From Apostichopus japonicus (lineage: Eukaryota > Echinodermata > Holothuroidea > Aspidochirotida > Stichopodidae), in contig NC_092573.1 in assembly GCF_037975245.1 (NCBI RefSeq), positions 19,939,265-20,003,264 on the forward strand: a DNA stretch of 64,000 bases, read 5' to 3'. Below the pieces are notes generated by a model. That model did no database searches and was not told where the DNA came from. It worked only from the letters and a program-made list of their open reading frames with translations. This document shows positions 24,101 through 36,300 of the stretch, piece after piece. Made by a program: the position numbers and the translations under genes. Each line of letters opens with the position of its first letter. The stretch's first letter is position 1.

Positions 24101-27100
24101 CTTTGTATCGCCCTAAACTTTGCCCTGTGATGAAATTTAGTTCCTGGGATAAAGTGCTTGAAATGTTGGCCCGTCCTGCTAGAAAATTTGAATCTAACAC
24201 TGACTTATATCGACACATGACGTCAGTGCGGCACTTTGGTCAGACTCGATCAGATCTCACTCTAAGCGTGGCCTTGATACAATACACAGGAATGTGTACA
24301 GACTTTGTGTACGGCTGTGATTACAACAATCTCTCAGATAACAAATATCTGAACAACATATTATGAAGAAGAACTAGTTAGGGGATTTTGGAACATTATA
24401 AGTCTCCAAAAGATTGCTAACTTGCAACACACCGGGAAATTTCCATCTAACTCGCAATTTAACTTTCAGAAAATTTAAATTTCCTCGCTACAGTGTAGCT
24501 TGCTCATGATAGTGTCCCTGCAGCACCCGAAACGATGTGCCGCAATGACTTCACTGTCGCTCATTGTTCTCCACTGCTCAAAAATATATCAGATTAAGTT
24601 GGCGCAAGGTTCAAAAGTTCACTTCTCCTGAATCATAGGATGAAAAAATCCCCGAACCATGACTGTGTCGATGAAAAAATTCTGTTTTTTTTTTTCATAT
24701 ACCCAAAAGACTGCCACCAAAAAATTCCTTTATTGATAATATTTTTCTTTTAATCCCAAGGTCCAATTGGATTAGTCTGTCTTCTAACTGCTAAAGCTAT
24801 GGGAGCAGAGAAAGTTGTAATTACTGGTGAGTTTTTGCCGTTGCAACATTATCCCAATTATCAGATGATTACACTTAAAGGCATTGAAGCCTCGCCCTTA
24901 ACCGCGTGCCGCACTCTGAAAAAAGTTAACTTTCTGTTGCTTGCAAGTGAAGTTTACTTCTTGTCGCTACAAAATGCAGACAGTAATGAAACGCGATACC
25001 TTGTTATCTTTTATCTGGATCTGAGATGTCCATCGCTGCTATGTACACTGTGTTGTGGGTTTTGACCGTAGCTGCATGTATTGACTGTACACTAGTGTCT
25101 AATTACCAACTGTAGCAAGCTGTGTGTGTATTTTCTGGGATCGATGGTAGTGTCTAACACTTCTGTTACACCTCATTCGAAACTAGGTCAGATAACCGGC
25201 ATCAGACATTTCTTTGTGCGCAAGTCTTAACTCCCTGTAGTAGGACAGTAAAACCTAAGTATCCTATCCTCCTTTATCAATATTCACACATTTAACAATT
25301 CTTATGTTTGTTATCGTTTAACACTGTGCAAGATCCTCATTACAGGGTAGCTCTTCAAATTTCATTTTCAAGTTTTGTAATTGCAACTACAAAACTTCTT
25401 TTGAACAAATTTCTTGGGATACTATATCTTACTTTATTTAATTTTTATAATTTTTCTATATACGAACAATTACAATGATTAACTGCACTGAAGTACCATA
25501 AACGTTAGTCTTTAAGTGTTTTTCGCATCTGCACGTCCTCCAGTTCTGAGGTATCAGGTTTATCTAGATTTTACTGACAGCAGTAACAGACAATCAGTTG
25601 GGGTACTGCATGCAAGGAGCTGCACCATATTATGAGACACCAGTACTCTTCTGTCAGTGGTAACAGACAATCAGTTGGGGTACTGCATGCAAGGAGCTGC
25701 ACCATATTATGAGACACCAGTACTCTTCTGTCAGTGGTAACAGACAATCAGTTGGGGTACTGCATGCAAGGAGCTGCACCATATTACAGGCACCAGTACT
25801 CTTCTGTCAGTGGTAACAGACAATCAGTTGGGGTACTGCATGCAAGGAGCTGCACCATATTACAAGACACCAGTACTCTTCTGTCAGTGGTAACAGACAA
25901 TCAGTTGGGGTACTGCATGCAAGGAGCTGCACCATATTATGAGACACCAGTACTCTTCTGTCAGTGGTAACAGACAGTCAGTTGGGGTACTACATGCAAG
26001 GAGCTGCACCATATTACAGGCACCAGTACTCTTCTGTCAGTGGTAACAGACAATCAGTTGGGGTATTGCATGCAAGGAACTGCACCATATTACAGGCACC
26101 AGTACTCTTCTGTCAGTGGTAACAGACAATCAGTTGGGGTACTGCATGCAAGGAGCTGCACCATATTACAAGACACCAGTACTCTTCTGTAAGTGGTAAC
26201 AGACAATCAGTTGGGGTACTGCATGCAAGGAGCTGCACCATACTATGAGACACCAGTACTCTTCTGTCAGCGGTAACAGACAGTCAGTTGGGGTACTACA
26301 TGCAAGGAGCTGCACCATATTACAGGCACCAGTACTCTTCTGTCAGTGGTAACAGACAATCAGTTGGGGTACTGCATGCAAGGAACTGCACCATATTACA
26401 GGCACCAGTACTCTTCTGTCAGTGGTAACAGACAATCAGTTGGGGTACTGCATGCAAGGAGCTGCACCATATTATGAGACACCAGTACTCTTCTGTCAGT
26501 GGTAACAGACAATCAGTTGGGGTACTGCATGCAAGGAGCTGCACCATATTATGAGACACCATTACTCTTCTCTCAGCAGTAACAGACAATCAGTTGGGGT
26601 ACTGCATGCAAGGAGCTGCACTATATTTTGAGGCACCAATACTATTTTGGAATGTTTTTTTTCTATTCAGATATTCTTAATAGTCGGCTTGAGGTTGCAA
26701 AGAAGCTTGGTGCTGACGTTACCGTTTTGGCTGACATTAAAGACCCCCAGAGAATGGCTGAGAAAATAAATTCAGCTTGTTCTTGGCTCCCAGATGTCAC
26801 TATAGAGTGTAGTGGTGCTGCTCCCAGTTTACAAAGTGCTGTTTTTGTAAGTAGTTTTGTAGGTTTGTGATTTAGAAAAGGAAACCTATTTGTGTATTTC
26901 AATATGTCAGCCTTTGAAAACATTCCAAATAGTATTTTACATCCTTAACATCCAAAAAGAAGTTTGTTCACATTAGAGTACTGTTGAAATAAAAAGGCTG
27001 CAAAATTGCTTTGAATTTGGCACCATCTTTTAGTACCATATTCTATGTTAAAGGGAAGTTGAATCATTCATAGATAAAGCTCTCACTCATGGGTTCTCTA

Positions 27101-29197
27101 ACTGGGGTGCATGAACCCCCAGGGGGTGCGTGAGTCGATCCCAGGGGGTTCGTGAGACGTTTCCGAAAGTCAAAACTAGAGTACTTTTTATTGAACTAAA
27201 ATCTGATATATCATATAATTCAGTAATGTACAAAAGTCGTACCTATTGACAAACACTTTTGGCATTCCATAAGCATATGTGGCCATAGTAGTACCGTACA
27301 GTGCATGTGATAAATAACTGAATTATGAAACAGACACAGGCTGCATGACTTTGGTGAAGTTGATGTACGCATGACAGTACGTTGTGAAGATAAGAGCTGA
27401 TCTGATCTTGAAGTTCCAAATAAATATTTGTTTGTTGGTTTTTCATTTCAATATTACACTATGAATTTGATTTTTTATGAAGCACTGTTATGTGAACTAT
27501 AGTATAATAATGACTCAGATCATGTCTAGAAAAGTTGGGGGTTCGTGGACAACTCTGACATCCACAGGGAGTTCATGGGGGGATAAAGTTAGGGAAACCC
27601 TGCTCTAACTGAATGAAAATTTGTGAATAAAAAATTCTTTGTACTGAATTGCCTCGTCATCTTTACTTGATAGACTCCTGTTATTTATTAACTCACAGAT
27701 GATCAGAAGGTTTCAAATGGGATTTAGTTTGGAACATCGTGTAACTGCTTCTTAAAGTACAGTATGGAATAGTTGTTTTGGTTTAGTGTGTCTCACTTTG
27801 TGCTTAGCAGTTTCCCTCTATAACTGTAATTATATGGGTATGATATTCATATCTGGCAATTTCTTTATTAAAGTAGTTTGGCCACACCAACTAGACTGTT
27901 ATATATGTTCATGAATTTCATCTAGTCTTAAAGTTATTGACCCCATGTGCCTTTCTTTTTTTGTAGTTGAATTTGTATATATGTCTAGTATTGCACATTT
28001 GACTGCTAAATATTTCTTGCCATTTGAAAAATGCCCTTATGTCATAGACTAAACTAAAATTTCAACCAATCTTGAAGTGCATTCCTTGGTTTGAAGTTTG
28101 AAGAGTGTAACAATTATCTTTTATGTAGTCATTCAGAATGCTTCCACCATAATTTTGTTATTTTCTATGGCTAGCCACTGGTTTGAAGGACCATGCTATT
28201 GTTGACACTCTTGTGTACTTGTACTAAAATTTGATTCTGTCTCTTTTGCCAATATTTCATTTCATTTCATTTATTAATTTTTGTTCTATCACAACATAAG
28301 TATGACATATAACATAGAAGGAGATAAGAAACAAAACTTGTGAAAGGAAGTGTACTAAAAAACCCTATAGGGCGTTTCGGGTAGTGACACTCCCTGAAAA
28401 AATACAGAACTTTACAATTAGAAAAGAGAACCAAAAAACCCCAAACAGAACCACCCCTTCCTCTCCCTTCCCTCACCTCCCCCTCCCCCCCCCATCATTT
28501 TGCAGTTCTAGGACATGGTGATGAAGTGCTTTTGTAACCTTTTTTTAAATGCAACTAAAGAAGGCTTCGCCTTTAAAGTGAAAGGTAGGGGATTCCAAAG
28601 TGAGATGGCCTGATGATGTAAGCTATTTTTAGAGACATTGTTGTGACATTGACAATATCAAATTTAACATATATTTTTGACCCATCTTTAGGCCACCAGA
28701 CCTGGAGGAAACATCGTAACGGTCGGCAGAGGTCCTAGAAATGTGGAAGTACCGATAGCTGATGCATCGTCAAGAGAAATCGACATCAAAGGCGTCTTTC
28801 GCTACGTAAATTGGTGAGAGGAATGCTGACAGTTATTCAGCCTGTTTTGCTTTATCGTATCCAACCACTGAAATGTAAAAGAATAGTGCATGGGGGGTAT
28901 TTTTGCATTTTGAAATACATTTATGATTTGTCATTGCACAGATTCCTGATGTATTGAGACCATTTTCAATGCAATGACCTGTAGAAATGTCTTTGTTTTG
29001 GAATTAATGAAGAACAACAGAGGATTGTCTTATTGATTTCCAGCTACCCTACTGCCCTGCAGATGGTAGCCAGCGGTCTGGTTGATGTCAAACCTCTCAT
29101 ATCTCACCGTTTTCCGCTTACTGAATCGGTGAAGGCCTTCGAGACAGCTAAGAGTGGAGCAGACAGTGCCATTAAAGTCATAATTGAGTGTGGTTAG
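21181..29197 (+). CDS. SORD: Sorbitol dehydrogenase (L-iditol 2-dehydrogenase), complete, 351 aa
   Basis: Nine exons: 21181-21240, 21620-21653, 22291-22455, 22940-23099, 23393-23511, 24761-24826, 26671-26846, 28692-28813 and 29044-29197 (TAG), all GT-AG, total 1056 nt with consistent phases. It is a cytosolic medium-chain dehydrogenase/reductase that oxidises sorbitol to fructose with NAD in the polyol pathway (family knowledge). Catalytic zinc ligands are Cys43 ([11 protein letters not shown]), His68-Glu69 (LGHEASG) and Glu154 (ALLEPLAV). The NAD loop is GAGPIG (178-183), with Asp202 ending the second strand, typical of NAD preference. The C-terminal catalytic part has [11 protein letters not shown] and [10 protein letters not shown]. 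Cys98, 101, 104 and 112 form the four-Cys structural zinc lobe that mammalian SORD has lost. The start ATG at 21181 has A at -3 and G at +4; an upstream out-of-frame ATG is at 21171. AATAAA is at 29408-29413. Introns hold several mobile elements and a large minisatellite. Confidence 0.97.
23645..23960 (-). mobile_element. Penelope-like element remnant, family C copy 1, with mutated hammerhead core
   Basis: Shares over 300 bp with 39698-39990. On the minus strand it carries a hammerhead-like segment (23711-23750): stem II GATCC/GGATC with loop, then GAAACGTC. The conserved CUGANGA is TTGAAGA (first C lost) and stem I is weakened, so it should be inactive. In SORD intron 5. Confidence 0.6.
24043..24732 (+). 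mobile_element. TIR element, about 690 bp, in SORD intron 5
   Basis: Bounded by TAAAGGAATTTTTTAGTG and the inverted CACCAAAAAATTCCTTTA (17/18). A TA at each end fits a TA duplication of Tc1/mariner-type short elements. It contains a 102-codon open frame of no recognised family. It ends 28 bp before SORD exon 6. Confidence 0.7.
24875..25230 (+). mobile_element. TTAA-flanked short TIR element, family B copy 2
   Basis: Same orientation as the copy at 639-986, starting TTAAAGGCATTGAAGCC and reaching CGCAAGTCTTAA. The last TIR bases are worn. In SORD intron 6. Confidence 0.75.
25575..26650 (+). repeat. SORD intron 6 minisatellite, about 14 copies of a 71-78 bp unit
   Basis: The unit contains AACAGACAATCAGTTGGGGT, then ACTGCATGCAAGGAGCTGCA, then a variable segment (TATGAGACACC, TACAAGACACC or the shorter TACAGGCACC) and AGTACTCTTCTGTCAGTGGT. 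Copies are highly similar; the two length variants alternate. The last unit stops about 20 bp before the exon 7 acceptor at 26670. Repeats are contiguous with no unique spacers, so this is not CRISPR. Confidence 0.97.
27088..27602 (+). mobile_element. hAT-like transposon, family A copy 2 (515 bp)
   Basis: Ends CATGGGTTCTCTAACT and AGTTAGGGAAACCCTG, flanked by CTCTCACT and CTCTAACT (7/8). The interior, on the minus strand, holds a decayed coding-looking stretch with [20 protein letters not shown], shared with the copy at 47782. In SORD intron 7. Confidence 0.85.
28250..28645 (-). mobile_element. LINE 3' end remnant in SORD intron 7
   Basis: On the minus strand the frame reads [18 protein letters not shown], then [12 protein letters not shown] and a stop, which fits the extreme C-terminus of CR1/L2-like reverse transcriptases (WN-LP ... 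FK--L). A 3' UTR follows, with C/G runs and an ATGAAATGAAAT tail (plus strand 28256-28272). Confidence 0.65.
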
Positions 29198-30732
29198 TTT
29201 TAAATTTAGTCAAGTTAGATGATATTATTGGTGCTACCGAAACCAAGATAGGAGGGGATGTTGAAAGATGAAGAAGAAGAAATGTAAACAAATTCATTTA
29301 TTGCCAACAACAATTCTTTGTAATCAGGAAATAGAGCTTGATTCAATGTTAAGAATATGGCAGTGTCATACCAAAAAAAATCTGTATTTTAATGACAGAT
29401 AATTTTCAATAAAAAGTGAAAATTTGTGAAAGAAGAACTTCAGTGGAGACATTGTATTGTACTACTATGCTCTTCCCCTTTTTTTTTTTGGAGGGGGGGG
29501 GGTGGGGTAGGGGGAGGTGCATGAAAACTTCAAGAAATAACTTTATTTCCCTAATTTTGTCTCAGTTTTGTCACTGAAGTAAACTGCAGGATACAACTTT
29601 TTCTTCTCACTACATTATCTCTGAAGAATTAATGCAGAAAATCTGTCATTTTTATATTCTGTTGTAAGTGAAATTTGAATGTTGCTTTTACACTGCTTCA
29701 TTAATGGTCACATACCTTCCCTAACTGCTTTTTATCAAATTTTGGGCTGGCTTTTTATTAGTATTAGAAATGACAGACTTTTCATATATGTATTTGGGAA
29801 TAACAAACTGCTATTCCCAAAATTGAAATGTATTTTCAAATACTGAAAACAAAACAAAGGAAAAGAGCAAATAGTACTAATAGATGTTATCTTGGGATTT
29901 TTGTAACCTGTGGGTTCAGTCCACAGGAGAATAGTTGGGCATTATTGTAATGGAATACAGGGTTTCATTTGTAATACCTGGAAAGGGGCCAGTAATATTC
30001 AGGATCAAGGCTTCTAGACTTCCATCCCTTCTCCCAACCTTTGCCAAGAAAATTTAAAACATTAAAACTGTTGTAATTAAATTTGTAATCATGTGAAAGT
30101 AAATAGAGAGAACTTGGGCATGGTCTGAAGGTTGACAGGAGTGATGTTTGAGTTGCTTCATTTATTGCAAGAATTGGTACCATTTTAATGGAACTTTTCT
30201 CTCGAATGGAAATGTTTTTGTATCAGTTTGTTCTCTTATGGTACACGGTTGCCTTGACATATTGTTTTATAAATTTTGTGCACATGTTTGATTTTCATTA
30301 TAATTTGTTTAATTCTTGATTTTTATGCAGCTGAATTGTTTCTTAAAATTTGACTGAAATGATTTTCTTTATCAATTTTACTTTTTTTTTTTTTTGTGAT
30401 TTACTAATTTTCCTTTGAGGTATTATTTGTCTAATTTTAGAATAATTCAAAAAGTTTTTAATTTACATCTAAACAATTGAAATGATACATGAATTAGTAT
30501 CAACTCTTTGCCAAGTAAACAATGCACACCATGTTTGTCAGCAAATTCTCTGAGACTTTTGAAACAAATATATTAGTGGATTATTTTGTTATTAAATTAA
30601 GTAATAACAGTACTTACAAGCAATATTTCTGAAATTTTGCATTAAATGAGTGCCAATAAGTGACAACTGAATACTTTGATAAATTTAAAAACTAACATTT
30701 TAGCCAATTATATTTCTCAAGCTCGTACTTTG
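29198..30732. other. SORD 3' UTR and AT-rich downstream sequence
   Basis: AATAAA at 29408-29413 is the first good poly(A) signal. A G-run lies near 29494-29502. No further exon is supported on either strand. Confidence 0.5.
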
Positions 30733-31041
30733 AGAGCGTGGTGCCCAATTGGCTAAGGCGTCGGACTTGTGATCCAAGGATTGCAGGCTCGATTCCTGCC
30801 TAGTTCATTGCGTTGTGTCCTTGAGCAAGATGCTTAATCTCAATTGCCTGTCTCCACCAAGGGGGTTAAATGGGTACCTGTGAGGTAACTTGTTATTGGG
30901 CACAGTATATAACTGCAGCCGTCTGGAGGGATTTTCTGTGGGACACGTTATCATTGACCAGGGGTAATATAACATCTGTTAAGCGCTTTGAGACCTATTG
31001 CTGGTATAAAGCGTTATTTAAAAATTGAATATTATTATTAT
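30733..31041 (+). mobile_element. tRNA-derived SINE
   Basis: The tRNA-like head has an A-box-like TGGCTAAGGCGTCGG and a B-box-like GGCTCGATTCC (one change from GGTTCGANTCC). A body follows and then the tail AAGCGCTTTGAGACCTATTG with an ATTATTATTATA simple repeat, typical of marine invertebrate and fish SINEs. Confidence 0.85.
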
Positions 31042-33387
31042 ACTGTAAAACATCATTTTAAGAGCTGCAAATAGTTAATGTATGTGTTGCCAAAAGTCCC
31101 ATATGTGCAAAGTGAAGCCCATGACGGCATTCAGCCCTGGAGCAAATTTTATGTGGCCCTCGAAAAGGATTTACAAGCCCTGCTAATGTGGCCCACAAAA
31201 CCTTAGGCTATTGCTTGGCAACAAATTAAATTTTCATTATGTTCCAGGGTTTGGTATGTGGCTCCTGTTTATGATATTCAAGTTAACAAATGGACAACAA
31301 CAAGATGTAGAATTTTTCTGATCTTTTATTCCTCATATAATATCAGATGTCCATATTTGCCCTGGGCTCACATACATACATTGTTAAGTGATGCTACACG
31401 TTGAGTGGGTTCAACTTTCACTGTAGCCTGCCAAATCAATTATCTTATTTGCAATTATTTTTTTACTTGACAATTTTTTTTCTATAATTGCAACTGTTTA
31501 AATTCCATGTCAGCTGTATTTTGTACATGCAATGAAACCTTTCTTGTTTAAAACTTGTGAAATAAACCTCAATATCTATATTTTATAATTCATTGATATT
31601 AACTTGTGTTGGTACATTGCTGATAATAATTGCTACTGATTTTGCCAAATATATTTAAAAGTGTGATGCATGAACTGAGCTGTTTTGTTTGATTCTTATT
31701 TCTGCCTAATAATTCTGCAATAAATGTTGCACAAATATATGAACTATCTTGCTTGAGGTTTATGTATTCGGAGCAGCTTATGTCAGTCAGCTTCCCTCTT
31801 CTTCAATGCTATCATCATCCTCCTCCACCCTCCTCCACCCTCCTCCACCCTCCTCCTCCCCCACCTCCTCCTCCTCCTCCTCCTCCTCCTCGTCCTCCAA
31901 GGCCCTTGTATCAAAGGAATTTGTCCTTGAAAAGCAGTGTAATACAAACAATATGTGTAGGTAACAAGGCAGTTTATATATGACTGCTACTGAGATATAT
32001 ATTAGACTAAGTTTACAAGAAGTATGTGACCCCCTCCCACACTTGTCCACTTTTGTTATAAATGAACCCTCACTCCCAGTCTTACCTTCACCCTCCTTTG
32101 AAGAAATATCGTCAAGGATGGTCCTCTTCAATTTGGAACCCATGGCTTTGTTGACGGTGACAAACTTCGTTAATAGCTGTATTCACCCTGTAAATGTTCG
32201 CAGATCTGGTACTTATATAAAACAAACTTCGTTTTGCAAAAGGAAGCGCGATGTAGCCTATTACCAGTAACTGGGAAAAAGAAATTGTTTGAAGATTGGA
32301 TTCTTGATCTCTTCTCGTGTTTAAATGACATGAAAATGACTTAAAAATGAGTAGGTTATAGATAATGTTGAGTGTAATCGTATAATGATAAGTCGACAGG
32401 CGTTAACCTTAGAACCTATTCCTTTTCGAATCCCACTTAAAAATTTACTAGCAAAGGCTTAACGTTAGGATATAGGCCTATATATTGTTATTTCGTTATT
32501 GCTAGCGTAGACCAAGTCTACACGACATTCCATTTGTTTTTATCACATTTACTTAGGTTAGTTGTGTAAGGGACTTACTAGGGTTTTTGTAACTCATTAC
32601 CGGTAATTTCTGGTGATACTGGTACAAAGTTAGGCCTAAAATAGAGCTCTATGTTTTACAACCCAAATTATGTTGACTTGTCTCAGTGTAAGATAATACT
32701 GTTTTCATCAGGTAGTAAATTCATAATCACACAACGAACCATGAGAGCTAGTGTGGTACCCACTATGAAGTCATTACCAGAAAATATGCATTGACAATGT
32801 CAATGTTTGATAAGTACAGTTACTACAGTATAACTTAAGGTATGTATGCTCAAAACTTAAATGACACTGTATAAGTGGGTGTGTAAATTCTGTAATTAAT
32901 TAATTTCGAATGCATGGGAAATTATTTAGCTCAACAGCGGGTACGTTCTAATGGATGCTAACTTGTGAAGTTTTCCTTTCTTACTTTAATTAGCATATTT
33001 TGCTTTTGCCCATCTCAGTTCCTCCTTCAAAGGACTTAAAATGACTTTCAAATGTCCCGAAACTCTGTATCCCTCAGAACCTGGCATTCTGACTGTGAAT
33101 TGTGAACTTGTAACCATATTCACAAACATTGTAGATTATATTCTGTGAGGAAGTAGATGCAAAGTCATGAACAGTACCATACAATTACTGCTTCAGCAAA
33201 CCAGAGCAGAAACTCCTAGATTAAAATGGTAAACAAAGACGTTGAATTCTTAGTGTGTGTATCTACGTTATGCATACTTTAAGTGACGTAAAAATCATTC
33301 TTGCAATTTAAGGAACATTGGTTAAGTTCAAACAGTTTGTGCTGGAATTTACTTTAAACTAAACAGATCATCATCATCACATAATCA
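31042..33387. other. Intergenic region upstream of the LAS2-like gene
   Basis: Contains a TCC/CCACC microsatellite at 31816-31892, the candidate minus exon at 32086-32143, and the putative divergent promoter and 5' UTR of the LAS2-like gene (32150-33387). Nothing else is supported. Confidence 0.45.
32086..32143 (-). CDS. Possible first coding exon of an unidentified minus-strand gene
   Basis: On the minus strand an ATG at 32143 opens MGSKLKRTILDDISSKEGE and meets a GTAAGA donor at 32085. It starts 1.24 kb upstream of and divergent from the LAS2-like gene, a sensible promoter arrangement. The following exon is not identified; the (GAG)n-encoded acidic stretch just downstream (31796-31900) is in the same genomic frame but is not joined in frame by an obvious acceptor. 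The protein is not recognised. Confidence 0.3.
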
Positions 33388-36300
33388 ATGAAGATGATGA
33401 CCTTGAAAGAGCTGGAAGAGACTGTAGATGAAGTCGAAGAGAATTTACGTCAGCAGGACGACGGCCGTCAGGAAAACTTTAGAAACCTTCACAGTACTCA
33501 GAGTATCACCGGCCGGCAGTCCCTACTAACTCACGAACATGTGCAATATCTGTCCGCGTCTGATGCGTTGAGTGCCTACATAGATAGCTTTGAAGATACT
33601 CATCCGTTACAGACTTCACTCTATCAGAGGACGGTGGAAGGTCTGCTGTTGCCGAAGTCTGTTCTGTCTAGAACCGTTAATAGAAGCCTGGAGACAGGAA
33701 AAGGAAACACTAAAGAGGAACTGCACTTGTATCACATGAGGCAAATCATCGATGACTCCTTCAATGAAATTCTACAAAAAGATAAACAAAGACACGATGG
33801 TGAGTCGAAAGAGTTTTATACAGCTGAAATATTTCTTGTCTCTTAGGTTGGAATGAAAGAATTTGCAATAGCTACTAGGTATTTTAGTTGCTGATTCTAC
33901 TGATTCCACCTTTGCTCAATACCGTACTGCTTATGAACTTCTCTTCTTAATAATTACTAATGGTATTTAGATGATCTCCATCTAGCTTAAACCCACACCC
34001 CTTCCCCCTGACCACTGTAATATGTGGTGACTGAATGTAATTTCAATAGCGTGTCTCAGGGCCCATGAAGGTACACTGGTAAGAAAAAAAATACATTGGT
34101 ACTATCACAGGAGATGATAAAAGTTCTTTTCTCCAAAGAAATGCAAACAAGTAGCCTAGGATAACAATGCCATCCTAACTTATGCATGGAACTTGTCCTA
34201 ACTGCTCTGGCTAACTGTAGGCTACTTGTGCCATTAGCAAAAGGTTGTAGTCTTCTTAGAGAGCATCATTCCAGTAACTTGAGACAATCTTGTGAGAACT
34301 GGAATATGGGTTTTTTGGTTTTACAAATTCATATTTTTGGTAACTACAGTCTGCTTTTTCATTTCCATTTTTCTTGACAGCTGAAGACTCTATAGCAGAA
34401 TCTGAAATTCTCGCCCGAGCTGCTGTCAGTTCGGACGTATCATCTCTACCTGATCCCAGTTCAATCATTGGTGCAGCAGACCTGACACCATTGCTCAAAT
34501 CGACACCATTAACTCAGAAACCTAGTGGTAAAGTTCCTCTAAATCATTCGGCACAAGAAACCACTGATCAGAATGAGCAAAAGATTCAAATGTTGTCTTC
34601 ATATTCTCCCAGAGAGAAAAGGATCTCAAGAAATGGGGCTAAATATAACTTATATCCTTTCAAAAAAAATACAGTATCAGACCCTGTTAAGCTGGGTTCA
34701 TCAATCTCTAGTAACAGAGGTGTTATGGCTGCTCGAACAGAAACAGCTCTTAATTTAAACAGTTCACTAGTTTCAGGTGGAAGACCACCACCTTCATGGG
34801 TGGATGATCTAGACAACTCCAATTTAACCGGAACTTCTGTGAAGAAGATAGGTTCGTTGCATATGCACGAAGGATTTAACCACATTGATTCAAGGAGAAA
34901 GACTGAGCACTTAGGTGATACAGCTTCTGTATCAAGTTATGGGATTGATGAAATGGCTGTTTTAAGAGATGCGGAGAAGATCATCGAAGAGAGGAAGAGG
35001 GACAGGATGAGGAAACAGGCAGAGAGGATGCAGATGAAAAGACGGTGGCTGGATGACAGGAGAAACGAGAGCATGATGGTGAAGCTTCCCACGGGTAGGA
35101 GATCTCCACCTAAGAGGACAGAGAGCGTTACCACCGAAGACCTGCTCAGAGCGTCGCCTTACGGACTTGAAACACAACAGAAAAGTGTAAATTTGGATAA
35201 TCACAAACTGAAAGACACCGGCGACTTATTTTCAAGTCGAGAGAGAACGTTAAAACAAAAGTCATGGTCACCGTGGAAACAAACTTCTCTGGAATTGAAT
35301 TCAGCAAGGAATGCTCTCAGTAGAGGACAGATTTCACCGCTTTCTGGTTACAGGAAGGCATCCCAATCTTCAAGATTAAGACATCCTTTTGATTTCTCCA
35401 AGAGAAAAAACTTTAGGAAATATTCCGAAATCCCTGCTACCAGATCACCGACTGGTACGGAGAGTTTGCTTCATGCATCACCACTGGGGAGACTTGGTTG
35501 TAATTACTCTAGGAATGATGTCACATGGTCATCTTCACCAGATAGTAATCGCCATGGCAACCGTTTCTTAAATAACAGTTACTCTGACGGAGGTGTGACA
35601 ATAGGATCCATTGGTGGTAAGCATTTTTGTTTTCAAACTATAGACTTCTGATAGGGAAACAATTTTGATCACAAAAAATTGGGCTTTCTGGAGAGAAACA
35701 TGACTGAAGAAAACAAAATGCATATGTGTTGGTCATTGAATTTCCTTCCTGTGCTCCTTGCCCTATACCATCCATGGAGACAATAAACTTCTAAATGTCT
35801 ATCCTAGCATCTAGGTTAAATTTTGTAACTTAAGAGTGAATGCATTTTCTTTGAAGATATACTTTTGTCGGTATTGATTTTGCACAAAACTTTTATTGAA
35901 AAAATGAATTGTCTGAACATGATATAAAAGTGTGGCTACCGATGTCAGGTTTTTGGGTTTTTCACATAAGTTCTGTTTTGTATATAAAGAACATGAACAA
36001 GATTATGATAATGATAAAGACAGCTGTATGGGAATGTTTGATAATAATAGGAGCCCTGTACAATATATATGTTGCTTGATATTTTTTTCCGCCTCAGATA
36101 CGTCCAGGGTTGATGCAGTGGTACAAAGAGCGAACAGGTTAATGGACTGCAACCAAGGTGGTACTGACGTTTTGTTGCCAGATAGAAAAGTAATTACTGC
36201 AAAGTGAGTATAAAAAATATTTTATGATGTTATCTCTACCCTTACATACTGAAAATCATTACGTATGATGTTGCCACTAAGATGTACATACTACGATTCA

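Noticed and set aside
25734-25970. Open frame with repeated [17 protein letters not shown] as a repeat protein
   Set aside because: It is a minisatellite with unit length not a multiple of three; frames change between units and it lies within a SORD intron.
25575-26650. CRISPR-like array
   Set aside because: Units are contiguous with no unique spacers, and the setting is eukaryotic.
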